Origin: CAIXQW01 sp046049675
GTDB taxonomy: Bacteria; Bacteroidota; Bacteroidia; Chitinophagales; Chitinophagaceae
Direction of reading: 5' to 3'
Assembly: GCA_046049675.1 (NCBI GenBank)
Contig: JBJORA010000121.1
Coordinates: 1 to 22,169, forward strand
DNA length: 22,169 nucleotides
Shown: positions 14,225 through 21,975 of the stretch, in pieces
How the letters are laid out: each line of letters begins with the position of its first letter
Numbering within the stretch: the stretch's first letter is position 1
The notes under the pieces: generated by a model
Seen by the model: the letters and a program-made list of their open reading frames with translations, nothing else
Database searches by the model: none
What the model was told of the DNA's origin: nothing
Made by a program: the position numbers and the translations under genes

Positions 14225-14232
14225 TATATTTG
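14225..14232 (+). promoter_or_regulatory. -7 box of the E1 dehydrogenase gene
   Basis: TATATTTG matches TAnnTTTG and lies 8 nt before the ATG at 14241. A TTG at 14206-14208 (16 nt upstream) could be the -33 element. The transcript should have a very short leader. Confidence 0.6.
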
Positions 14233-14240
14233 CATCGCTC

Positions 14241-16289
14241 ATGCGCAAAGAATTGCTGCTCAAAGCCTACAACCATATGTGCACTGCTTACAGCATGGCA
14301 CAGATCTACGAACAAAATAGATCTATATGCAAGTACGTGCATAGTACTAGCCGTGGCCACGAGGCCATACAGCTTGCTACAGCCTACCAATTAAAGGCAT
14401 TCGATTTTGTAAGCCCTTATTATCGCGACGAAAGCCTAATGCTAGGTATGGGTTGGCAACCATACGAAATGATGTTGCAGTTGCTTGCAAAAGGCGATGA
14501 TCCGTTTACGGGCGGTAAGGCATACTACAACCATCCCAATAGTATACGGGAAGATTTACCAAAAATTATTCATCAGAGTAGTGCTACTGGCATGCAAGCA
14601 ATACCAACAACAGGTGTTGCGCAAGGCATACAATATCTAGAAAAGCGCGGCCTAAAATATTCTGCGGACAAAGCACTTGTTGTGTGCAGTCTGGGCGATA
14701 GTAGCGTAACCGAAGGCGAAGTTAGTGAGGCGTTTAGCTTTGCTGCTTTACACCAATTGCCAATTGTATTTTTAGTACAAGACAACGATTGGGGTATAAG
14801 CGTTAGCAGTAACGAAGCACGAACAAATACAGCATACGATTATATTCTCGGTTTTACTGGCGTAGAGCGCTTAACGGTAGACGGCAGCGACTTTGAAGCG
14901 AGCTACGATTGTATAGAAAATGCATTTCATTATGTGCGCACACAACGTGCACCAATACTTGTGCATGCACGCGTGCCCTTACTTGGCCACCATACAAGTG
15001 GTGTACGCAAAGAATGGTACCGCAGTGAAGAAGATTTAGCGCGACACGGCAGTAATGATCCACATACGAAGCTGCGTAAAAGATTGTTGCGAGAAGGTTG
15101 TAGTGAAGCCGAATTGAAAGTAATTGAGGCTGACCGTGCTGCATTTGCGCAGGCCGAATTTGATAAAGCGGTAGCAGCAAACGAACCTGCATTAGAAACC
15201 GCATTGCAAAATGTGTACGCACCAACGCCAGTTACAGAAGAGCAAGGCACACGAACACCAGAAGGTCGCGATAAGATTGTAATGGTTGATGCAGCCTTGT
15301 TTGCCATCGAAGAGTTGATGCGTAAGCATGAAGACTGCATTTTCTTTGGCCAAGATGTAGGCAGAAGATTAGGCGGTGTTTTTAGAGAAGCGGCAACGCT
15401 AGCTGAAAAGTTTGGCGACGATCGCGTATTTAATACCGCTATTCAAGAGGCATATATTGTTGGCAGTACAGCAGGTTTAAGTGCTGTAGGTGTAAAAGCA
15501 ATTGTGGAGGTACAATTTGCAGATTATATATATCCAGGCATTAATCAGCTAATTACAGAAATAAGTAAAACACATTACTTAAGTTGTGGCAAGTTTAATG
15601 TAAGCATGATACTGCGAGTGCCAACAGGTGCTTACGGCGGAGGCGGACCTTATCATAGCGGCAGCGTTGAAAGTTTACTTGCTAATATAAAAGGTATTAA
15701 AGTTGCTTATCCTAGCAATGCAGCAGACCTCAAAGGTTTGTTAAAGGCCGCCTACTACGACCCGAATCCAGTTGTAATGCTTGAGCACAAAGGCTTGTAT
15801 TGGAGCAAAGTGCCTGGTACGGAAGAAGCAAAAACTATTGAACCTTCAGAAGATTATATCTTGCCCTTTGGTAAAGCTGCGCAAGTTGTTACTGCTTCGC
15901 AACAGGCAATTGATGGCGGCGAAAGTATGTGCATCATTACTTACGGCATGGGTGTGCATTGGGCACGCAATGCTGCTAAACAGTTTAATCAGCAAGTGGA
16001 GGTGATTGATTTACGCACCTTGTATCCCTTGGATGAAGAGCTTGTTTTTGCTGCAGTAAGACGACACAATAAATGCTTGGTATTAACGGAAGAACAAGTA
16101 CGCAATAGCTTTGCCGAAGCTTTGGCATATAGAATTAGTAAAAACTGTTTCTATCAGCTAGATGCACCCGTGCAAGTGCTTGGTGCTGCCGATGTGCCTG
16201 CCATTCCAATGAATGTAGGATTAGAACAAGTTGTTTTACCAAATGTAGATAAGGTTGTAACAGCGATTCAAAACTTGTTATCACATTAG
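14241..16289 (+). CDS. Fused E1 alpha/beta 2-oxoacid dehydrogenase (branched-chain type)
   Basis: This 682-residue thiamine-diphosphate enzyme joins both E1 subunits. The alpha half (1-330) has the cofactor motif beginning GDSSVTEGE at 152 and ending QDN at 180-182, plus the GHHTSGV phosphorylation-loop-like segment at 249-255. The beta half (about 345-682) shows FFGQDVG, the VFNTAIQEAYIVG contact segment, PTGAYGGGGPYHS and PYPSN-type loops. It catalyses decarboxylation of branched-chain or pyruvate-type 2-oxoacids and passes the acyl group to an E2 lipoyl protein, which is not in this window. Single-chain alpha-beta E1 proteins are common in Bacteroidota. A zinc-ribbon gene follows 8 nt later. 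Confidence 0.94.
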   Translation: MRKELLLKAYNHMCTAYSMAQIYEQNRSICKYVHSTSRGHEAIQLATAYQLKAFDFVSPYYRDESLMLGMGWQPYEMMLQLLAKGDDPFTGGKAYYNHPNSIREDLPKIIHQSSATGMQAIPTTGVAQGIQYLEKRGLKYSADKALVVCSLGDSSVTEGEVSEAFSFAALHQLPIVFLVQDNDWGISVSSNEARTNTAYDYILGFTGVERLTVDGSDFEASYDCIENAFHYVRTQRAPILVHARVPLLGHHTSGVRKEWYRSEEDLARHGSNDPHTKLRKRLLREGCSEAELKVIEADRAAFAQAEFDKAVAANEPALETALQNVYAPTPVTEEQGTRTPEGRDKIVMVDAALFAIEELMRKHEDCIFFGQDVGRRLGGVFREAATLAEKFGDDRVFNTAIQEAYIVGSTAGLSAVGVKAIVEVQFADYIYPGINQLITEISKTHYLSCGKFNVSMILRVPTGAYGGGGPYHSGSVESLLANIKGIKVAYPSNAADLKGLLKAAYYDPNPVVMLEHKGLYWSKVPGTEEAKTIEPSEDYILPFGKAAQVVTASQQAIDGGESMCIITYGMGVHWARNAAKQFNQQVEVIDLRTLYPLDEELVFAAVRRHNKCLVLTEEQVRNSFAEALAYRISKNCFYQLDAPVQVLGAADVPAIPMNVGLEQVVLPNVDKVVTAIQNLLSH

Positions 16290-16297
16290 ATAAGTAT

Positions 16298-16492
16298 ATG
16301 CAACAGCAATGTAATTTTTGCGGACATTTAGTGCAATTGGTGCATGTGCATGGCCATTACCAATGCCCTGTGTGCAATACCAATGCGATGCCTTGTTGCG
16401 ACGGTGATAATTGCAGTACCAATTTTTTGCTGAGAGAAGAAGAAGATGTTGCTCATACGCAAAGCAATGATCAAGATTCAGAGCTAAGTTGA
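16298..16492 (+). CDS. Small zinc-ribbon-like protein
   Basis: The 64-residue product has two CXXC pairs (C5-NF-C8 and C23-PV-C26) that should bind one zinc, then an additional CCDGDNC (C33, C34, C39) and an acidic tail. It was not assigned to a named family. It follows the E1 gene after 8 nt and should be co-transcribed with it, so a role with the dehydrogenase is possible but unproven. The ATG at 16298 is the only reasonable start. Confidence 0.75.
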   Translation: MQQQCNFCGHLVQLVHVHGHYQCPVCNTNAMPCCDGDNCSTNFLLREEEDVAHTQSNDQDSELS

Positions 16493-16539
16493 TTGAGTTT
16501 CAACCACTCACAAAGCCATTTTACCACTTACAAACAATG

Positions 16540-16561
16540 AAGCACACTGATCGCTGTGCTT
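16540..16561. promoter_or_regulatory. Dyad directly upstream of the AIM24 promoter
   Basis: AAGCACA (16540-16546) and TGTGCTT (16555-16561) are a perfect 7-bp inverted repeat with an 8-nt centre. It ends 4 nt before the TACTTTTG box, so it covers the spacer/-33 zone. It may be a repressor site or the end of the preceding E1 transcript; there is no T-tract. Confidence 0.4.
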
Positions 16562-16565
16562 TAGA

Positions 16566-16573
16566 TACTTTTG
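16566..16573 (+). promoter_or_regulatory. -7 box of the AIM24-family gene
   Basis: TACTTTTG matches TAnnTTTG and lies 16 nt before the ATG at 16590. Confidence 0.55.
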
Positions 16574-16589
16574 TACAAATCATTTGAAC

Positions 16590-17381
16590 ATGGCACACGA
16601 AATAGACTATAGAATCTTCGGAGAAGAAATGCAATATGTGGAAGTTGAATTAGATCCACAAGAAACCGCTATCGCAGAAGCAGGAAGCTTTATGATGATG
16701 GAAGATGGTATTCAAATGCAAACCATTTTTGGCGACGGTAGCACACAACAGAGCAGCGGTTTGTTTGGCAAATTATTAAGTGCAGGCAAACGCGTACTTA
16801 CTGGCGAAAGTTTATTTATGACAGCTTATACCAATAATGGCGCAGGCAAAAAACGCGTAAGCTTTGCGTCTCCATATCCTGGTAAAATTATTGCGCTAGA
16901 CTTAGCGCAATTAGGCAATAAAGTAGTTGCACAAAAAGATAGTTTTTTATGCGCTGCACACTGCGTAAGTGTAGGTATTGAATTTCAACGCAAACTTGGC
17001 ACGGGCTTGTTTGGCGGCGAAGGTTTTATTATGCAAAAACTAGAAGGTGATGGCTTGGCATTTGTCCACGCTGGTGGCCATGTGACGCAACGTCAGTTGC
17101 AGCCAGGCGAAGTATTGAAAGTTGATACTGGATGTATTGTTGCCTATACACGCGACGTGAATTACGATATAGAGTTTATAGGTGGTGTAAAAAATGTATT
17201 ATTTGGCGGAGAAGGAATGTTTTATGCAACCTTGCGTGGGCCAGGTACTGTGTGGCTTCAGACCTTGCCAATTAGCCGCTTAGCTAGTCGTATCTTAAGC
17301 TATGGTGCTGTGAATCGAGGTAAAGAAGGCGGCAGTATTTTAGGTGGTATTGGCAACTTGCTTGATGGCGATGGGTTTTAG
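16590..17381 (+). CDS. AIM24 / TIGR00266 family protein
   Basis: This 263-residue soluble protein has the AIM24 beta-rich fold. Visible family features are the N-terminal YRIFGEEMQYVEVELDP segment, AEAGSFMMMEDGI, the Phe/Gly-rich GLFGKLLSAGKRVLTGES, the central FQRKLGTGLFGGEGFIMQKL (135-154) and ATLRGPGTVWLQTLP near the C-terminus. Related proteins are widespread in bacteria; in yeast the homologue affects mitochondrial inner-membrane organisation, while the bacterial role is not established. An upstream TTG at 16584 is in frame, but the ATG at 16590 is preferred. It probably has its own promoter and is separate from the E1 operon. Confidence 0.92.
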   Translation: MAHEIDYRIFGEEMQYVEVELDPQETAIAEAGSFMMMEDGIQMQTIFGDGSTQQSSGLFGKLLSAGKRVLTGESLFMTAYTNNGAGKKRVSFASPYPGKIIALDLAQLGNKVVAQKDSFLCAAHCVSVGIEFQRKLGTGLFGGEGFIMQKLEGDGLAFVHAGGHVTQRQLQPGEVLKVDTGCIVAYTRDVNYDIEFIGGVKNVLFGGEGMFYATLRGPGTVWLQTLPISRLASRILSYGAVNRGKEGGSILGGIGNLLDGDGF

Positions 17382-17424
17382 GAGGTAGTTTTGGTGCCCT
17401 TAATGACTTAGTGATTAAAAAGTA

Positions 17425-17455
17425 ATTACTAAATACCCGAAAGATATTTAGTAAT
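17425..17455. terminator. A/T-rich hairpin between convergent genes
   Basis: ATTACTAAATA (17425-17435) and TATTTAGTAAT (17445-17455) form a perfect 11-bp stem with a 9-nt loop, 44 nt after the AIM24 stop and 67 nt past the end of the converging toxin pseudogene. It is probably a shared terminator, although no T-tract follows. The rest of the gap to 17521 is empty. Confidence 0.45.
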
Positions 17456-17521
17456 CGTAGCAACTACTCAAGGCTATTGCATCATATGCGAGTTGCAAAG
17501 TAGCGTTTTTGAAATTAAATT

Positions 17522-17824
17522 TTAAAGAGATACTTTATCTGGATCTTGTCTATTTGAAAAGAAGGAGAGAATTTCGATACGCATATCTTTTATACGGTAG
17601 TAAATAGTGTTATACTTCATAACGACTACTTTACGAATATTTGCCTGTTGTTGAGAACTTTGGAAGGCAAATGGATTTTTTGCGATGAGGAAAATTGTAT
17701 TGTCAATCTCACTAGATTATCGTCGTAGCTCCTTTTCACTGAAGTTTCGAATAAGGTACTCGTAAGTTGATTCTAATTCTGCAAGCGCATGATCTGTCCA
17801 AAATACTTCATAGCCATTTGCCAT
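17522..17824 (-). pseudogene. ParE/RelE-family toxin broken by an in-frame stop
   Basis: Translated from ATG 17824, the frame gives a ParE-like start (EVFWTDHALAELESTYEYL), then TAA at codon 36 (17719-17717), then continues in the same frame for 64 more residues to TAA at 17524-17522. The downstream part has typical ParE features: NPFAFQSS, IRKVVVMKYNTIYYRI and ILSFFSNRQDPDKV, the conserved C-terminal Arg-Gln-x-Pro. The total of ~100 codons is the normal ParE length. One base change (TTA or CAA to TAA) would explain it. The frame begins 17 nt inside the antitoxin gene, the usual coupled arrangement. Without readthrough, the toxin is inactive. Confidence 0.85.
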
Positions 17825-18050
17825 AAATATCTCTAGCCTTTTCGTGTGTATTTAATCTACCTGCGTCTGCGTCTAAAAGACCCTTTTGAATTGAGACCTT
17901 CTCATCATTCGTTGCTGTAGACCACCAGTCCTTTTGCTGGTCACTATGCTTTAATGCTAAGACTTGTTCTATCAAACTGAGGTCTTCAGTAGTTGACAGC
18001 CAACTTATCAGTTCTATCTTTTTAGATTCAATTGTAGCATCGCTAGCCAT
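17808..18050 (-). CDS. Antitoxin partner of the ParE-like toxin
   Basis: The 80-residue protein resembles the small antitoxins that precede ParE-type toxins in Bacteroidota. It has a helical N-terminal region (KKIELISWLSTTEDLSLIEQVLAL) followed by DWWSTATNDEKVSIQKGLLDADAGR and a basic/aromatic end (ARDIYGKWL) that would wrap the toxin. The ATG at 18050 is preferred over the TTG at 18059. Its 3' end overlaps the toxin start by 17 nt. The frame is fully open although the toxin is interrupted. It could persist as a neutraliser of related toxins or be a recent relic. Confidence 0.8.
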   Translation of the reverse strand: MASDATIESKKIELISWLSTTEDLSLIEQVLALKHSDQQKDWWSTATNDEKVSIQKGLLDADAGRLNTHEKARDIYGKWL

Positions 18051-18086
18051 TGCTTTCAATCTTTTGACAGAAATAGACTTTTTTTA

Positions 18087-18114
18087 TTTCACGGCACAGA
18101 CACTTTGTGTGAAA
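18087..18114. promoter_or_regulatory. Imperfect palindrome upstream of the antitoxin gene
   Basis: TTTCAC (18087-18092) and GTGAAA (18109-18114) form arms that extend inward by ACA/TGT after a small bulge. It lies 36 nt upstream of the antitoxin ATG in the divergent gap, where toxin-antitoxin autoregulatory operators usually are. Its function is inferred only from position. Confidence 0.3.
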
Positions 18115-18218
18115 AATTGTGCAGCAAAATCGTGCGTTAGAATAATTACAAAGCGTCGCATCAGCCATTTTACACAATTCTTACAAAGATTGAGCAATAA
18201 ACTACGCACAACAGTAGT

Positions 18219-18226
18219 TAAATTTG
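18219..18226 (+). promoter_or_regulatory. -7 box almost touching the start codon of the membrane-protein gene
   Basis: TAAATTTG matches TAnnTTTG, and only 3 nt separate it from the ATG at 18230. With the usual spacing, transcription would begin at or next to the A of the ATG, giving a leaderless mRNA. An in-frame TTG at 18224 is inside the box. Confidence 0.55.
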
Positions 18227-18229
18227 CGC

Positions 18230-18484
18230 ATGTCCTACTCGTCGGAAGAACAAGAACCCCTGCATAGAAGAGTTTATAAAAACTCGCAGTTTTTATTTGA
18301 TCTGGTGCGTGCTATATTGTACATAGGCGTTTCTATTGTGCTGTATGGCAGACAACCAGAAGGTTTAGGTTTGACGCAACCACTAATTAATGCATTGAGT
18401 ATACTCGTTGGCATTTACGGTTTGTTTCGTTTGTGGCGAGCTTGGTATTATAGTCCATTAAACAAAAAGCGCAGAGACCTATGA
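18230..18484 (+). CDS. Small two-segment inner-membrane protein
   Basis: The 84-residue product has a polar, charged N-terminus (SSEEQEPLHRR), two hydrophobic segments (about 24-40 and 50-66) and a basic C-terminal tail (NKKRRDL), which suggests both ends are cytoplasmic. No family was recognised. Its stop overlaps the start of the PstS-like gene (ATGA), so the two are translationally coupled. In comparable Bacteroidota loci a PstS-like and a TPR gene follow Ton/ExbD genes; here this small protein takes that place, so it may be an accessory of an envelope energy or transport system. That is conjecture. Confidence 0.7.
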   Translation: MSYSSEEQEPLHRRVYKNSQFLFDLVRAILYIGVSIVLYGRQPEGLGLTQPLINALSILVGIYGLFRLWRAWYYSPLNKKRRDL

Positions 18485-19395
18485 AGCATATATTAGTATT
18501 TCTATCGTTTGCATTTGCAAGCCTCATCTTCTTTAATGGGTGTCGCGAAGAAGCAAAAAGTCCAACCGATACGCATATTAGCGGCACCATACATGTAAGT
18601 GTAGATGAGAGCTTTGCACCAATCATGCGTGAGCTTGGTAAAATCTTTCAAGGCAATTTCCCAAAAGCAAAAATTGATATGGCCTTCAAAAGCGAGGCCG
18701 CTTGCTTGCAGGATTTGTTTAAGGACAGCACGCGCATGATATTCTTGGCACGTGATTTAGACAGCATTGAACGAGAAATGCTCAAGCAAAAACAAATTCC
18801 AATCACAGCACACAAGGCTTTTGCAAGAGATGCTATTGCATTTATTACAGCTAAAAGCAATGTGCCTTATCAGATGAGTCAACGACAACTTGAAGATCTT
18901 TGTGCCGGTAAGCTTATTGGTAAGCAATTGGTTTTTGATAGAGAGGGCAGCAGTACTTATAGTTATGTTGCGGATAGTATTTTAAACGGCAAGGCAAGCA
19001 ATGCAGAAATTTCAGGCGCAAATGGACCTGCCGATGTTGTTAAATTTGTTGCAAATAATACTGATGCCATTGGTGTTGTGGGCATGAGTTGGCTGAGTGA
19101 CCCAAAGGATTCAATTGCTATAGATTTCTTAAAAAAAGTACAATTAGTAGGCATTATTCCTTTTGGCGATAGCCTGGAGCGCTACAGAACCCCAATACTG
19201 GCCTACATTGCCAACGGCGAGTATCCATATATTCGCAATTTGCACTTTATTAGCAAAGAAACTCACGGAGGTCTTGGCACGGGTTTTGTTAATTGGATAT
19301 GTGACGAGGGTCAATTGGTTATAGCAAAAAGTAACTTGTTTCCTATAGTGAACAATGTATTTTTGCGAACCGTAGACAATCGGAAGAAAAAGTAA
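18481..19395 (+). CDS. PstS-like periplasmic substrate-binding lipoprotein
   Basis: The 304-residue lipoprotein has signal peptide 1-20 and C21 in FFNGC. The type II periplasmic binding fold of the PstS-like group is visible: TIHVSVDESFAPIMRELGKIF at the start of domain 1, FARDAIAFITAKSN in the hinge region, FDREGSSTYSYVADSIL, and GVVGMSWLSD. Classical phosphate-loop residues were not confirmed, so the ligand may not be phosphate. No ABC permease or ATPase is near. The gene overlaps the upstream membrane-protein gene by 4 nt and precedes the TPR gene by 14 nt, a Bacteroidota arrangement in which PstS-like proteins are found without a transporter. Confidence 0.82.
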   Translation: MKHILVFLSFAFASLIFFNGCREEAKSPTDTHISGTIHVSVDESFAPIMRELGKIFQGNFPKAKIDMAFKSEAACLQDLFKDSTRMIFLARDLDSIEREMLKQKQIPITAHKAFARDAIAFITAKSNVPYQMSQRQLEDLCAGKLIGKQLVFDREGSSTYSYVADSILNGKASNAEISGANGPADVVKFVANNTDAIGVVGMSWLSDPKDSIAIDFLKKVQLVGIIPFGDSLERYRTPILAYIANGEYPYIRNLHFISKETHGGLGTGFVNWICDEGQLVIAKSNLFPIVNNVFLRTVDNRKKK

Positions 19396-19409
19396 AATAA
19401 AACACAAGA

Positions 19410-20972
19410 ATGAAATCGTTAAAAACAACAATGTTAGCTGCTGTAGCATTTGCTGCATCGGTATTCACAGCACAAGCGCAAGATATGGCGCAGGTGAAAA
19501 AGATGTTTGAATTTGGCCGCTACGCTACGGTAAAAAAACTAGTGGGCACACCAAGCACAGCAGAGGCAAACTTTTATCTAGGTCTGGCCGAGTTAGGCCT
19601 TGGTCATAAAGATGAAGCAATGGCAATCTTTGGTAAATACCCAGATGATATGATGAACCAAAGTGGTAAGGCTCGAGTGTTGTTTGCACAGCAAAAAAAT
19701 ACGGAGGCACATGCTTTACTTGCCACAATTGCTGCAAAGGCAAAGAAGAAAGACATCAATCCATTAAAGTATGCTGCTGATGCAATTATTGCTAGTGGTA
19801 CAGATGCCACGAAAGCTGTAGAATGGTATAAGCGCGTTGTGCTTGTACAACCTACTGGCGACAACTATATGGCCCTTGGTGATGCTTATATGTATGTTGC
19901 TGATGGCGGTGGTGGTGCTGCTACAAGCTACGAAAAAGCTATTCAAAATAAGGCTACACCTAGCTATGTATATGCGCGCCTAGGCGACCTTTGGTATAGT
20001 GCTAAAGTTTACGACAGTGCAGAGGTAAACTACAATCGTGCAATTGCTGCCGATCCTACTAATCCATTGCCGTACTACCGTTATAGCGAAACGTTTTATC
20101 AGCAAAGAAAATTTGACCTTGCGAAAGAAAATTTAGAAAAGTATATTGCTAATAGCGATCAAAGTAGCTACGACAAGTTGAAGTTGGCAAATATATACTA
20201 TCAGATGCGCGATTTCAAGGGTGCCATTCCTCGCTTTACTGCATTATTAGCTGATGGCGAAAATGTTGATTACATTACAAAAGCTTTGATGTTTTGTTAT
20301 GCTGAAAGCGGCGACTTTGCCAATGCCTTGAGCACAATGGAGAAGTACAAAGCAATGGTAAAGCCAGAAGCTATAGATGCAAACGATCTTGGTTGTATGA
20401 GTAAGATTTTGCGTAACACACCAGGTCGTGAGGCTGAAGGACTAGATTACTTGCGTAAGAGCATTGCTGCGAATAAAGGTGCTGACAATAGCGCTACATA
20501 TCGCACTATTGCAGAAGAATACCGCGACAAACAAGATTGGGCTAATGCTGCAATATGGTACAACGATATGTTGGCTAGCTCGCCAGAAGCAAGTTTAACT
20601 AATGTAGACTGGTTCTATGGTGGATTTGCGAACTATGCAAGTAACGACAATGCAACTGCTATTAAGCATTTAACACGCATGACAGAATTGTTTCCGAGTG
20701 AGCCTACAGGTTACTATTATCTAGGCACAGCGCAAGCCGCTACCGACAAAAGTGGTGCTGCAGGTACAGCGATTGCGGCCTACACAAAGTACATTGAACT
20801 TGAAGGTGCTAAGGCTGAAAGCAAAGACCAAGTTGGTAAGGCATATAACTACTTAATCTTAAATGCACTTGCTACAAAAAATAAATCTAAAGCTTTAGAG
20901 TTCTGCAATAAAGCACTTGCATTAGATCCAAACAACGCATTTGCAAAAGCAAAACTCGCAGAAGCAAAATAA
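19410..20972 (+). CDS. Exported tetratricopeptide-repeat protein
   Basis: The 520-residue protein has a signal peptide (1-23, cut after AQA) followed by about ten TPR-like helical pairs. Clear copies include YMALGDAYMYVADGGGGAAT, YARLGDLWYSAKVYDSAEVN, YYRYSETFYQQRKFDLAKEN, LKLANIYYQMRDFKGAIPRF, YYYLGTAQAATDKSGAAGTA and LEFCNKALALDPNNAFAKAK. TPR arrays mediate protein-protein contacts; in the periplasm they often scaffold envelope complexes. It is the last gene of the operon with the small membrane protein and the PstS-like lipoprotein and ends just before a strong terminator. No enzymatic domain is present. Confidence 0.9.
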   Translation: MKSLKTTMLAAVAFAASVFTAQAQDMAQVKKMFEFGRYATVKKLVGTPSTAEANFYLGLAELGLGHKDEAMAIFGKYPDDMMNQSGKARVLFAQQKNTEAHALLATIAAKAKKKDINPLKYAADAIIASGTDATKAVEWYKRVVLVQPTGDNYMALGDAYMYVADGGGGAATSYEKAIQNKATPSYVYARLGDLWYSAKVYDSAEVNYNRAIAADPTNPLPYYRYSETFYQQRKFDLAKENLEKYIANSDQSSYDKLKLANIYYQMRDFKGAIPRFTALLADGENVDYITKALMFCYAESGDFANALSTMEKYKAMVKPEAIDANDLGCMSKILRNTPGREAEGLDYLRKSIAANKGADNSATYRTIAEEYRDKQDWANAAIWYNDMLASSPEASLTNVDWFYGGFANYASNDNATAIKHLTRMTELFPSEPTGYYYLGTAQAATDKSGAAGTAIAAYTKYIELEGAKAESKDQVGKAYNYLILNALATKNKSKALEFCNKALALDPNNAFAKAKLAEAK

Positions 20973-21002
20973 ATTATAGCTGGCAAAAATGCTATATACA
21001 AG

Positions 21003-21037
21003 CGGCAGATTCTGTTTAGAGACTGCCGTTTTTTTTT
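21003..21037 (+). terminator. Rho-independent terminator of the TPR operon
   Basis: CGGCAG (21003-21008) pairs with CTGCCG (21023-21028), extended by TTCT/AGAG to a GTTT loop, and is followed by nine T residues (21029-21037). It lies 31 nt after the stop of the TPR gene. Confidence 0.92.
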
Positions 21038-21233
21038 ATTTTCAAAAGATTCACCACTTGTGTACAATAATAATGCATCTCTAACTTCACATGTCCGATT
21101 CTAATTGATGCCACGAAATTGATTATTTGCATTTTGTAAAAGCTTACCTTCGACCTAAAAAGTTCTCCAGCTATTTGACTAGCGCTACTTAGCTACAAAT
21201 GCTTGCAAGAAACTAAATGGAAATTGTATTACA

Positions 21234-21854
21234 ATGCTGCAAGAAATTTTTCTTCAAACACTAATTGCGTATGATGTTCAGAAAGAGCATCGGGTAAACT
21301 TGTGGCAAGAAATACATCAGCATTACACTAGCCCAGCACGGCACTACCATACCTTGGAGCATCTAGCAAATATGTATTCTCACTTGCTAGAGCTCAAGCA
21401 AGTGAGAACTAATTGGCATGCAGTCTTATTCGCTTTATTTTATCACGACCTTGTGTACGATGCAACACGTAGCGACAACGAAGAACAAAGTGCGCTTATT
21501 GCAATGCAAAGACTTAGTACCGTAAATGTGCCACAAGAAGTTATTGATGAATGCGTTGTTCATATCCTTGCAACGAAACATCACGGTCTTAGCACTTTAC
21601 AAGATACCAACTACTTTACAGATGCAGACATCAGTATACTGGGGCAAGAGCGACTAAAATATTTAAACTATGCACAGCAAATACGACAAGAGTACATCAT
21701 CTATGCAGGCAGCGTATATAATGCTGGAAGAAAGCAAGTACTTCAGAACTTCTTAAACAAGGAAAAAATATATCACACAACGCACTTTGCTGATAAGTTT
21801 GAGGCGAGTGCTAGAGAGAATTTATTGGTAGAGTTAAATTTGTTGCATGTGTAA
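21234..21854 (+). CDS. Predicted metal-dependent HD-superfamily phosphohydrolase
   Basis: The 206-residue cytosolic protein matches the COG4339-type group of HD phosphohydrolase-like proteins. It has RHYHTLEHL (36-44; H39 and H43), FYHDLVYD (69-76; the H71-D72 pair), ILATKHHG (111-118) and DADISILG (130-137), which together supply the metal ligands. HD proteins hydrolyse phosphate esters of nucleotides; the substrate of this group is not known. It has its own transcription unit after the TPR terminator and is followed by a hairpin at 21913. No clear TAnnTTTG box was found in the 196 nt upstream of it. Confidence 0.88.
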   Translation: MLQEIFLQTLIAYDVQKEHRVNLWQEIHQHYTSPARHYHTLEHLANMYSHLLELKQVRTNWHAVLFALFYHDLVYDATRSDNEEQSALIAMQRLSTVNVPQEVIDECVVHILATKHHGLSTLQDTNYFTDADISILGQERLKYLNYAQQIRQEYIIYAGSVYNAGRKQVLQNFLNKEKIYHTTHFADKFEASARENLLVELNLLHV

Positions 21855-21912
21855 GTGATCACGATAAATGCCATCTTGTAAACAAAAAAGCAAATGACTG
21901 TCCGCTAAGCTG

Positions 21913-21942
21913 CACCACTTTCTAAAATGTGGTGATTATTTT
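21913..21942 (+). terminator. Probable terminator of the HD-protein gene
   Basis: CACCAC (21913-21918) and GTGGTG (21929-21934) form a 6-bp stem with a 10-nt A/T loop, followed by ATTATTTT. It lies 59 nt after the stop. Confidence 0.55.
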
Positions 21943-21975
21943 CCTTGCAGCCTTTTTCTTGAACTAACAGCCAGC

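Noticed and set aside
14128..14394. Open frames across the phoH/E1 divergent region on both strands
   Set aside because: They overlap the start of the clearly coding E1 gene and its promoter and have no recognisable protein features.
14854..15340. Minus-strand frames of 123 and 136 codons inside the E1 gene
   Set aside because: They are antisense to a well-conserved enzyme; no start context or domain supports them.
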